From: Phycisphaerae bacterium
Lineage (GTDB): Bacteria > Planctomycetota > Phycisphaerae > SM23-33
Direction: 5' to 3'
Assembly (NCBI GenBank): GCA_022866005.1
Contig: JALHTV010000271.1
Coordinates: 1-7,721 of the forward strand
DNA: 7,721 nt
Below are positions 1-6,846 of the stretch, piece after piece. Made by a program: the position numbers and the translations under genes. Within the stretch, counting starts at the first letter, position 1, and the number at the start of each line of letters is the position of its first letter. The notes below the pieces were generated by a model. The model searched no databases. It saw nothing but the letters and a program-made list of their open reading frames with translations, and was not told the origin of the DNA.

Positions 1-360
1 CACCTTTCCGGCCTGGGCGACGTAGGTGGCCGCATTGGCCTCGATCTGCTCCGGGCTGAGCATCGGGCGGGTCTTGTTCTCCCCGCTGGGGTCGCCGATG
101 CGGGCGGTGTAGTCGCCGATGATCAGCACGGCCTTGTGGCCGAGGTCCTGGAACTGGCGGATCTTGCGGAGCACCACCGTGTGGCCCAGGTGGATGTCCG
201 GGGCCGTGGGGTCCAGCCCCAGCTTGACGCGCAACTGCCGCCCGGCGGCCGCAGCCTCCGCCAGCCGCTGCCGCAGCTCCCCGGCCGTGTACAGGCCTTC
301 GCTCCCGCGCGAGAGCATCTCCACCTGCTGGTCTAACTCTTTGTCCGTGAGCTTACCCAT
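1..360 (-). CDS. tyrS: Tyrosyl-tRNA synthetase, N-terminal part (cut by left edge)
   Basis: Class I aminoacyl-tRNA synthetase that attaches tyrosine to tRNA-Tyr in the cytoplasm. Only the first 120 codons are in the window, and the frame runs open off the left edge. The translation begins MGKLTDKELD. It carries the adenylate-forming HIGH motif as H57-L-G-H60, preceded by VKLGLDPTAPDI and followed by TVVLRKIRQFQDLGH and the IGDYTARIGDPSG stretch typical of bacterial TyrRS (the TyrZ-like branch is my inference). The KMSKS loop and the tRNA-binding tail lie outside. The ATG at 360 is forced: an in-frame TAG lies at 373-375, four codons upstream, with no other start codon between. No Shine-Dalgarno sequence is visible in those bases. 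The gene is not obviously co-transcribed with glcD, because a 353-bp gap with a repeat element separates them. Confidence 0.95.
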   Translation of the reverse strand, partial: MGKLTDKELDQQVEMLSRGSEGLYTAGELRQRLAEAAAAGRQLRVKLGLDPTAPDIHLGHTVVLRKIRQFQDLGHKAVLIIGDYTARIGDPSGENKTRPMLSPEQIEANAATYVAQAGKV

Positions 361-369
361 GAGGCCGCG

Positions 370-398
370 AGTCTATCGGCGCAGGCCGTTATTTGCAA
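370..398 (-). promoter_or_regulatory. Candidate sigma70-type promoter of tyrS
   Basis: On the minus strand TTGCAA (393-398) and TAGACT (370-375) are separated by exactly 17 bp. The -10 hexamer ends nine bases before the tyrS ATG, so transcription would begin within about three bases of the start codon. This is a motif match only. Confidence 0.4.
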
Positions 399-540
399 CA
401 ATGGGGGGCCTACCGAAGACAACCGCAGCAACACGGTACCGGCGAGAGCATTTCATCTTGCTTGTGCTTGGCGGGGATGTAAAGAATAGCCCTGGGATGG
501 ACAGTATTCGAGGACGATCGTGATAGACAGGGATGACGGA

Positions 541-710
541 AAAAGGGGTCAGGAACCTTTTCTCGGAGACCTTCGGATCGCGGGCTGGCGTCCCGAGATG
601 CTCAGACTACACCCAACACTTGCTGGGGGTACCTGGTGTCGTATGCTGAACCGCGCCGATGTCGCGCCAGGGTCGTCAGAGGAAGGTAGAAAAGGTTCCT
701 GACCCCTTTT
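541..710. repeat. 170-bp element with perfect 23-bp terminal inverted repeats
   Basis: Positions 541-563 are the exact reverse complement of 688-710. The core of each arm is AAAAGGGGTCAGGAACC followed by TTTT (left) or its complement (right). Each arm can also fold on itself, with AAAAGG pairing with CCTTTT around a 9-nt loop. The 124-bp interior has no convincing gene but contains further pairing potential, for example CTGGCG at 585-590 with CGCCAG at 665-670. The right end lies 3 bp beyond the glcD stop codon and leaves the normal GlcD C terminus intact. Arms of this kind resemble REP/REPIN repeats or the ends of small non-autonomous elements. No transposase is present here. It may also act as a transcription terminator for glcD, since each arm ends in four T residues. 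Confidence 0.7.
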
Positions 711-713
711 CCT

Positions 714-2141
<1,428 letters not shown>

Positions 2142-2173
2142 GCCTGTTCTTGCCTGTTCCAATCCGCCCGGCC

Positions 2174-2707
2174 TTATAGCACTAATCCGAATATCCTCTG
2201 GTCTCTTGGCTTTCCATCGCGGCAAATCGCGCCGACTCGCACGCCTTCCTCCCGGAAGCCGGACTTCCTGAGCAGTGCGGCGGAGGCCTCGTTGTCCGAA
2301 AAACAGTCTGCCTCCAGCCGCTTCAGGCCGACCTCGCGGGCCTTGGCGATGGCGGCCATGACCAGCCGATAGCCAATCTCGCGTCGGGCGTAGTCTTTGA
2401 GCACGCCAAAGCCCAGCTCCCCGCAGTGGTTCCGGCAAGGTTCCTTGCGACGATTGATCCCGATCATGCCGACCACGCGCTGCCCCGCCAGCGCCCACAG
2501 CCGGTGGTTCTGGCCGCGCTGCTTGCGACGGTGCTTGTGGAAGTCTTTGACTTCCTTCCGCGGTGAGGACGGCTTCTGGGCCCAGCTGGGGTCGTACTCC
2601 CACTCCACCTGGTCCGGCGCCCGCAGCAGGTCCATAAGCGACAGGATCTCCTGATCGCTGGGATCGTAGGTGTCCAGATCGACAATCTGAACCTCATCCA
2701 CGCTCAT
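2174..2707 (-). CDS. GNAT-family N-acetyltransferase
   Basis: A protein of 177 residues predicted to transfer an acetyl group from acetyl-CoA to an amine; the substrate is unknown. The central strand LWALAGQRVVGMIGI (70-84), followed by CGELGFGVLKDYARREIGYRLVMAAI (95-120, acetyl-CoA binding motif A, with RREIGYR in the pyrophosphate-loop position) and NEASAALLRKSGFREEG (139-155, motif B), gives the GNAT/RimJ-like pattern. Residues 1-60 are charged and lack a recognisable domain. Its ATG overlaps the etfA stop as ATGA (2704-2707), so it is probably translated by coupling, and glcD follows 11-32 bp downstream depending on that gene's start. Being embedded between etfA and glcD it must share their transcript. 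Whether it acts on these enzymes is speculation. Confidence 0.82.
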   Translation of the reverse strand: MSVDEVQIVDLDTYDPSDQEILSLMDLLRAPDQVEWEYDPSWAQKPSSPRKEVKDFHKHRRKQRGQNHRLWALAGQRVVGMIGINRRKEPCRNHCGELGFGVLKDYARREIGYRLVMAAIAKAREVGLKRLEADCFSDNEASAALLRKSGFREEGVRVGAICRDGKPRDQRIFGLVL

Positions 2708-3726
2708 CCCTGTCTGGCCTTCCTTACCTTCTCCACCAGCACCGGCACGACGTCGAACAGGTCGCCCACGATCCCGAAGTCGGCCACGCGGAAGATCTGC
2801 GCGTCGGGGTCGGCATTCACGGCCACGATGGTCTCGGCCGTCTGCATGCCGGCCAGGTGCTGAATGCTGCCCGAGACGCCCAGGGCGACGTACAGCTTCG
2901 GCGTGACGGTCTTGCCGCTCAGCCCCACCTGGTGCGGATAGCTCAGCCAGCCGCGGTCGACCACGTCGCGCGTGGCCCCCAGCGACGCGTCCAGCGCCTT
3001 CACCAGCGGGGCGACCAGCTTGATGTTCTCACCCTTCTTGACCCCGCGCCCGACGGTGACGACCACGTCGGCCTCCTGGAGGCTGTGCTCGTCGGGATTG
3101 GGCAGGAAGCCCACGCGGCGGATTCGGCTGGCGAGCAGCTCCGCCGGCGCCTTGCGACGGATGACCTCGCCCCGCCGGCCGGGCTGCTTGGGCGCGGGGC
3201 GCGTCGAGCGCGGGCGGACGGTCGCCATCTGCGGGCGGTGGCGCGGCGTCTTGATGGTCGCCAGGATGTTGCCGCCGATCGCGGGCCGGGTCTGGAGCAG
3301 GTTGCCGGTTTCCGGCTCAATGTCCAGCACCGTGCAGTCGGCGGTCAGGCCCGCATTCGCCTGGACGGCCACGTAGGGCATCAGCGTCCGCCCGGTGCTG
3401 GTCGCCCCGGCGATCAGGATCTCCGGGCGGTGCTCGGCGACCAGCGCCAGCAGACACGCGGCGTACGGCTCGACGAGGAAGTGCTCCAGCTCCGCTGCCT
3501 CCATCGCGATCACGCGGTCGGCGCCGCGGTCGATCAGCTCGGCCAGGTCCGCCTCGGCGATCTTGTGCCCGAAGACCGCGGCCGTCAGGTCGGTGCCGCG
3601 CTTGTCGGCCAGCTCGCGCCCGCGGGCCAACAGCTCGTGACTGACGCGCTGGATCCGCCCGCCGGCCTGCTCAGCCAGGATCCAGACGCCTTTGTAGGTC
3701 GCGGATTTCTTCGATGACTTGGACAT
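2704..3726 (-). CDS. etfA: Electron transfer flavoprotein subunit alpha
   Basis: The 340-residue alpha subunit of a heterodimeric Etf, which carries FAD in its C-terminal domain and shuttles electrons from a dehydrogenase. The N-terminal domain starts YKGVWILAEQ (11-20). The stretch GLTADCTVLDIE (126-137) and LLQTRPAIGGNILATI (143-158), then RPQMATVRP (164-172), looks like EtfA of the NAD-linked, bifurcation-type group. The FAD domain has TVGRGVKKGENI (224-235), HQVGLSGKTVTPKLYVALGVSGSIQHLAGM (265-294) and ADFGIVGDLFDVVPVL (315-330). Unlike the Acetobacterium lactate-dehydrogenase EtfA (LctC), it has no N-terminal ferredoxin domain. It begins 8 bp after etfB and overlaps the GNAT start by 4 bp. 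No good Shine-Dalgarno sequence precedes its ATG, so coupling to etfB is likely. Confidence 0.96.
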   Translation of the reverse strand: MSKSSKKSATYKGVWILAEQAGGRIQRVSHELLARGRELADKRGTDLTAAVFGHKIAEADLAELIDRGADRVIAMEAAELEHFLVEPYAACLLALVAEHRPEILIAGATSTGRTLMPYVAVQANAGLTADCTVLDIEPETGNLLQTRPAIGGNILATIKTPRHRPQMATVRPRSTRPAPKQPGRRGEVIRRKAPAELLASRIRRVGFLPNPDEHSLQEADVVVTVGRGVKKGENIKLVAPLVKALDASLGATRDVVDRGWLSYPHQVGLSGKTVTPKLYVALGVSGSIQHLAGMQTAETIVAVNADPDAQIFRVADFGIVGDLFDVVPVLVEKVRKARQG

Positions 3727-3734
3727 ATCGAACG

Positions 3735-4613
3735 CTAGATCAAGTCGCGCGTTTTGAGGAACTCCACCAGTTTCTCCGTGGCGGCGGCGACGGACTGCTC
3801 GTCACCGGCGGCCAGCTTGCGGCACTCGCGCGCGACCTTGGGTTTGAAGATCTTCACGACGCGCGTGGGCGAGCCGTCCAGGCCGAGCTTGGCGGGGTCC
3901 AGCTCCATGTCCTGGGGCACCCACACGGGGACCTCGGCGGCCTTGGCCCGCTGCTTGCCGCGGAGCGTTGGCAGGCGCGGGTTGGCGATCTCCTTCACCA
4001 CCGTCAGCACGGCCGGGAGCGACACCTCCAGGACCTCGTAGCCGTCCTCGACCAGCCGATGGACTCGGACATGTGGCACAGAGTTCGGCGAGCTCAGTCG
4101 AGCCGCCGCCCTCGGCTGTGCGCCCTTGGCAGGTTTCCCGGCCGGGGCGGCCGGGCTACATTCGACCGACTCGATCTTGCCGACGTAGGTCGCAACCGGC
4201 AGGTCCAGGAACGAGGCGATGCCCGGGCCGACCTGGCCGGTGTCGCCGTCGGTGGCCCGCTCACCGCAGAGGACCAGATCGAACGCCCCCAGCTTGCGGA
4301 TCGCCCCCGCCAGCGCGTAGCTGGTGGCCCAGGTGTCGCTGCCGGCGAAGGCCTTGTCGGAGATGAGCACGCCGCGGTCGCAGCCCATGGCGATGGCCTC
4401 GCGGATGGCCCGCTCGGCCTTGGGCGGGCCCATCGAGACGATCACCACCTCGCCGCCGTGGGCCTCGCGGAGCTGGAGGGCGGTCTCGATCGCATAGAGG
4501 TCCAGCGGGTTGACGATGGCCTCGACCCCCTCGCGGATCATCGTGCCGGTGGCCTCGTCCATCTTGACGGCGCTGGTCTCCGGCACCTGCTTGATGGGGA
4601 CGATGATGCGCAT
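3735..4613 (-). CDS. etfB: Electron transfer flavoprotein subunit beta, with an in-frame insertion
   Basis: The 292-residue beta subunit of Etf, which binds AMP in ordinary Etfs and a second FAD in bifurcating ones. Landmarks are MRIIVPIKQVPETSAV at the N terminus, VNPLDLYAIETALQLRE (34-50), LCGERATDGDTGQVGP (115-130), LPAVLTVVKEIANPRLPTLRGK (199-220) and GSPTRVVKIFKP (247-258). The DGDTxQVGP form, rather than the DDDxNxTGQ form of mitochondrial-type EtfB, points to the NAD-linked/bifurcation-type group; that is family knowledge plus inference. Family members are usually about 260 residues. The excess is explained by residues ~152-180, an Ala/Pro/Ser-rich segment breaking an otherwise normal beta-hairpin (see the repeat at 4074-4160). 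The ATG at 4613 has AGGAG 6 nt upstream. It is the first gene of the etfB-etfA-GNAT-glcD operon. Confidence 0.95.
   Translation of the reverse strand: MRIIVPIKQVPETSAVKMDEATGTMIREGVEAIVNPLDLYAIETALQLREAHGGEVVIVSMGPPKAERAIREAIAMGCDRGVLISDKAFAGSDTWATSYALAGAIRKLGAFDLVLCGERATDGDTGQVGPGIASFLDLPVATYVGKIESVECSPAAPAGKPAKGAQPRAAARLSSPNSVPHVRVHRLVEDGYEVLEVSLPAVLTVVKEIANPRLPTLRGKQRAKAAEVPVWVPQDMELDPAKLGLDGSPTRVVKIFKPKVARECRKLAAGDEQSVAAATEKLVEFLKTRDLI
4074..4160 (-). repeat. Palindromic insertion translated inside etfB
   Basis: These ~87 bp encode EtfB residues 152-180, which have no counterpart in ordinary EtfB. The DNA is rich in inverted repeats: GCACAG (4076-4081) with CTGTGC (4116-4121), AGCCG (4101-4105) with CGGCT (4113-4117), and CCCGGCC (4137-4143) with GGCCGGG (4149-4155) around a 5-nt loop. 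The core GTTCGGCGAGCTCAGTCGAG at 4083-4102 resembles dispersed repeats with a GAGCTC-type centre. The length keeps the frame. The exact borders are estimated from the protein alone. Confidence 0.55.
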
Positions 4614-4619
4614 TCACGG

Positions 4620-4624
4620 CTCCT
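4620..4624 (-). promoter_or_regulatory. Ribosome binding site of etfB
   Basis: AGGAG on the minus strand, 6 nt before the ATG at 4613. It supports this start and contrasts with tyrS and scpB, which lack such a site. Confidence 0.7.
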
Positions 4625-4655
4625 GCGGGGCGACGCGCCCTGGCCGAGAGGCCGA

Positions 4656-4684
4656 CTTGTACTAGACGGGCCGCCCGGAATCAA
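4656..4684 (-). promoter_or_regulatory. Candidate promoter of the etfB-etfA-GNAT-glcD operon
   Basis: On the minus strand TTGATT (4679-4684) and TACAAG (4656-4661) are spaced by 17 bp, upstream of a leader of about 36 nt with an AGGAG ribosome site. Each hexamer matches the sigma70 consensus at four of six positions. Confidence 0.4.
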
Positions 4685-4709
4685 GCACACCTGCAGTGAG
4701 TTTAGAGGA

Positions 4710-4738
4710 TTGAAACAAACATCCCGTAGGGGCATAAT
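4710..4738 (+). promoter_or_regulatory. Strong sigma70-like promoter of the nuclease gene
   Basis: TTGAAA (4710-4715) and CATAAT (4733-4738) are separated by 17 bp, close to the sigma70 consensus. They lie about 60 bp upstream of the start at 4800, back to back with the etfB promoter candidate. Confidence 0.6.
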
Positions 4739-4785
4739 CGTCTTCATCTTGACCGGGTTGTATCAGGCGGGCCTCCACCCAGGGT

Positions 4786-4790
4786 GAGGA
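4786..4790 (+). promoter_or_regulatory. Ribosome binding site of the nuclease gene
   Basis: GAGGA lies 9 nt before the ATG at 4800, which supports that start. Confidence 0.6.
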
Positions 4791-4799
4791 CATAGGGCC

Positions 4800-5936
4800 A
4801 TGAAGGATACGCTGGCTGACATCCGCAAGAAACTTCAAGAAGGCGCGTACCAGAACGAGGAGCACGTACGATTGTCGCTTGTGGCAAGGATCCTGCACGA
4901 CCTTGAGTGGAATCTCTGGGACCCGCGCGAGGTAAACGCTGAGTACAAGCCGGCCCCCACGGAAGATAGAACGAAGGTCGATCTCGCTCTTTTCCTCGAC
5001 CCCAGGGAGCCATCAGTGTTTATCGAGGTGAAACCAGTGGGCGGGATAGGCAACCTTGCCCAAGTCGAGAGACAGCTCCGAGACTACAACTGTGACAACA
5101 CGGCGCTCTTCTGTGTGATCACCGATGGGCCCACCTGGCGCTTCTACTACTCGAGGACAGGGGGTGAGTTCGACAGAAAACGCTTCAAGGTGCTGGACCT
5201 TGTCAAACAGGAACCTGAAGATATCGAAGCAACGCTTCGCACGTTCCTCGGCAAAGACAAGATCAGGAGCGGACAAGCGGAAACAGAGGCCAAGGCTCTT
5301 CTTGAGTTGTCAAAAGAGGATCAAGCGATGGAGGAGTACCTCCCTGAAGCCAGGAGACGGATCCAGGCACCTCCCTATCCTGGACTTCCTGACGCGCTCG
5401 TGGAAGTCGCAAGTGAGCGGGGATACTCCACGATCACGCGGGAGAAGACCGTCAGGTTTCTGGGGGATAGGGACGAACGTCAGGAGTCGGGACCCGGCGA
5501 TTTGGACTATGACAGAGACCGTGAAGGACAGGTACCCCCGGGTCCCGACCAGATCCTTCTTAACCCTGAGCGACCAGACAGTCTCAGGTTCACGCGCGTG
5601 CTTGAGGCGAGCATAGGGGGAAAGACTTGCCGGTCTTGGAATGACCTAGTCCGTACCGGTGTCAGACTGGCGGTTGAGCGGGGACACGGAATCGGGGAGT
5701 TGCGTGAATGGGTCAAAGGAAACATCATAAGAGAGGGGCGTCTAACCACGGACGGTTTCCACCCCATTCCCGGGACTGGCCTGTCGGTCGTGGGGATGGA
5801 GGCGCACCGGGCATGGGAGAACGCCTTCATCCTTGCCAAGAAGCTTGCGTGCAAGGTCCAAGTCCGTTTCCGGTGGGAAGTGGACGAGGGGGCTGCTCAT
5901 CCAGGGCGACGGGGGATCCTCAGCTGGACGCCCTAG
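4800..5936 (+). CDS. HsdR-N-like (type I restriction R subunit N-terminal) nuclease-fold protein
   Basis: A cytoplasmic protein of 378 residues. Residues 1-150 match the PD-(D/E)XK nuclease domain found at the N terminus of type I restriction HsdR subunits: helix with QNEEHVR (18-24), LEWN (35-38), catalytic-type D61 in KVDLALF, then E76-V-K78 in VFIEVKP, and Q92-L-R-D-Y96 resembling the HsdR QxxxY motif. All expected active-site residues are present. Residues ~150-255 are a charged linker. Residues ~262-360 (SLRFTRVLEASIGGKTCRSWNDLVR onwards) form a second domain often seen at the C terminus of such stand-alone proteins; I cannot name it with certainty. There is no helicase motor, HsdM or HsdS nearby, so a full type I system is absent. 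The gene has its own promoter and runs opposite to its neighbours. It uses AGA/AGG arginine codons and more A/T, which suggests acquisition by transfer. The role (defence, repair or other DNA processing) is not known. Confidence 0.82.
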   Translation: MKDTLADIRKKLQEGAYQNEEHVRLSLVARILHDLEWNLWDPREVNAEYKPAPTEDRTKVDLALFLDPREPSVFIEVKPVGGIGNLAQVERQLRDYNCDNTALFCVITDGPTWRFYYSRTGGEFDRKRFKVLDLVKQEPEDIEATLRTFLGKDKIRSGQAETEAKALLELSKEDQAMEEYLPEARRRIQAPPYPGLPDALVEVASERGYSTITREKTVRFLGDRDERQESGPGDLDYDRDREGQVPPGPDQILLNPERPDSLRFTRVLEASIGGKTCRSWNDLVRTGVRLAVERGHGIGELREWVKGNIIREGRLTTDGFHPIPGTGLSVVGMEAHRAWENAFILAKKLACKVQVRFRWEVDEGAAHPGRRGILSWTP

Positions 5937-5966
5937 CTGGGGTGGTCGGCACACGCGAACCGAGGA

Positions 5967-6659
5967 TCAACCAGGTGGTCGCCCCTGCGCTGATGTGGGA
6001 GCCCCGGTTGCGGGGGCAGGGCCGGTAGGTGCAAGGGGTGGAGCAGGCGCCCCTTCGACAAGCTCAGGGCGCCCCTCGACAGGCTCGGGACGGGCGGGGG
6101 GCGCCCCGGTGCGGAGTTCTTCGACTTTGGGGAGGTCTTCCAGGCTCTCCAGGCCGAAGACCTCCAGGAACCGTCGCGTCGTGCCGTACAGCATCGGCCG
6201 GCCGATGACCTTGGCCCGCCCGACGATCTTGATGAGCTGTCGCTCCAAAAGCCCGCGGAGCACCTCCCCGCAGGCCACGCCGCGGATGGCCTCGACGTCG
6301 GCCCGCAGGATCGGCTGGCGGTAGGCGACGATGGCTAGCGTCTCCATCGCCGCCTGGCTGAGGCGCGAATCGCCGCGGTCGCGGAGCAGGCGGGCTACGC
6401 AATCGTGGAACTCCGGGCGCGTGAGCATCTGGTAGCCGCCGGCGAGCGCCTCGATGCGAAAGGCCGCCCCGTCGCGCTCGTAGCGGGCGTTCAGGGCCGC
6501 GACGGCCTCCTTGACCGCGCGCTCGCTGTGCAGCTCGGCGATCTCGGCGATGCGGACGGCCGAGAGCGGGCTGTCGCTGGTGAACAGGATCGCCTCCACG
6601 GTGGCCGCAGGCGAGGGGTCCTGCGGTGGGCGCGACAACTTCTCCTGCGGATCGGTCAT
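5967..6659 (-). CDS. scpB: Segregation and condensation protein B
   Basis: The 230-residue ScpB binds ScpA and stabilises the SMC-ScpAB condensin complex that organises and segregates the chromosome. Paired winged-helix domains cover residues ~18-175. The family signature is LSQAAMETLAIVAYRQPILRADVEAIRGV (100-128), followed by LLERQLIKIVGRAKVIGRPMLYGTTRRFLEVFGLESLEDLP (137-177). The tail after 185 is a low-complexity Pro/Ala/Gly extension containing RPEPVEG and RPELVEG in tandem (190-203), encoded by a short DNA repeat. Such tails are dispensable-looking and variable. The ATG at 6659 is forced by an in-frame TAA four codons upstream (6669-6671), and no Shine-Dalgarno sequence is present. No scpA is visible in the window. 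The gene ends 30 bp from the converging nuclease gene. Confidence 0.95.
   Translation of the reverse strand: MTDPQEKLSRPPQDPSPAATVEAILFTSDSPLSAVRIAEIAELHSERAVKEAVAALNARYERDGAAFRIEALAGGYQMLTRPEFHDCVARLLRDRGDSRLSQAAMETLAIVAYRQPILRADVEAIRGVACGEVLRGLLERQLIKIVGRAKVIGRPMLYGTTRRFLEVFGLESLEDLPKVEELRTGAPPARPEPVEGRPELVEGAPAPPLAPTGPAPATGAPTSAQGRPPG
6046..6088. repeat. Tandem ~21-bp repeat in the scpB 3' end
   Basis: GGCGCCCCTTCGACAAGCTC (from 6046) is followed directly by GGCGCCCC-TCGACAGGCTC (from 6068). On the minus strand they encode the paired RPEPVEG/RPELVEG heptapeptides of ScpB. The motif TTCGACAAGCTCAGG is, to my knowledge, a dispersed repeat in many bacterial genomes. Confidence 0.65.
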
Positions 6660-6665
6660 GGGCGT

Positions 6666-6695
6666 AGGTTACTTTCGCATGGGGCGGCGGGTCAA
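6666..6695 (-). promoter_or_regulatory. Candidate promoter of scpB, leaderless spacing
   Basis: On the minus strand TTGACC (6690-6695) and TAACCT (6666-6671) are 18 bp apart. The -10 hexamer ends six bases before the ATG, which would place transcription start at the A of the start codon. Confidence 0.4.
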
Positions 6696-6726
6696 GGTTC
6701 CCCGCGAGTTTGGGCCTGGCAGCTAT

Positions 6727-6746
6727 CCCGCTGCTGACGCAGCGGG
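6727..6746. repeat. Perfect 8-bp hairpin, REP-like (left partner)
   Basis: CCCGCTGC (6727-6734), loop TGAC, GCAGCGGG (6739-6746). Read on the minus strand it is preceded by the tetranucleotide GAAG, as REP elements and some IS200/IS605 ends are. The run GGGCTTC at 6744-6750 is the exact inverse of GAAGCCC at 6781-6787. Confidence 0.6.
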
Positions 6747-6780
6747 CTTCCTAGCAGGGATGCGGCGGGTGTGCGACGCC

Positions 6781-6804
6781 GAAGCCCTCCCCGTGAGGGC
6801 GGGG
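6781..6804. repeat. GAAG-preceded hairpin, REP-like (right partner)
   Basis: GAAG (6781-6784) is followed by a stem GCCCTC (6784-6789) pairing with GAGGGC (6795-6800). The CCCC at 6789-6792 can alternatively pair with GGGG at 6801-6804. It faces the hairpin at 6727-6746 in the opposite orientation, so the two form an inverted pair about 80 bp long. Confidence 0.5.
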
Positions 6805-6846
6805 ATCAATCAAAACGCGCATCCGGCCATGAATCGCTCCTATTTC

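Noticed and set aside
520..702. 60-codon plus-strand reading frame
   Set aside because: It runs through the inverted-repeat arms and has no family resemblance. It is best seen as repeat DNA.
2435..2448. Palindrome GCAAGG-TT-CCTTGC inside the GNAT gene
   Set aside because: A 6-bp-arm palindrome within coding sequence is expected by chance and disturbs no protein motif.
2142..2603. N-terminal extension of glcD to 629 codons
   Set aside because: The extra residues are low-complexity Arg/Gly/Pro sequence and lie antiphase over the GNAT gene on the same strand. GlcD homology begins near residue 15 of the shorter form.
4700..4716. GTTTAGAGGATTGAAAC, with an ATTGAAAC end like many CRISPR repeats
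   Set aside because: Only one copy occurs in the window, with no spacer periodicity and no cas genes. It is better explained as part of the nuclease promoter (TTGAAA).
5920..5966. Possible convergent terminator between the nuclease gene and scpB
   Set aside because: There is only a repeated CCAGCT/AGCTGG with no stable stem or T-run.
6805..6830. Minus-strand micro-frame MAGCAF preceded by AGGAG, downstream of the FAH-family gene
   Set aside because: Six codons with no supporting signal beyond a chance ribosome-site match.
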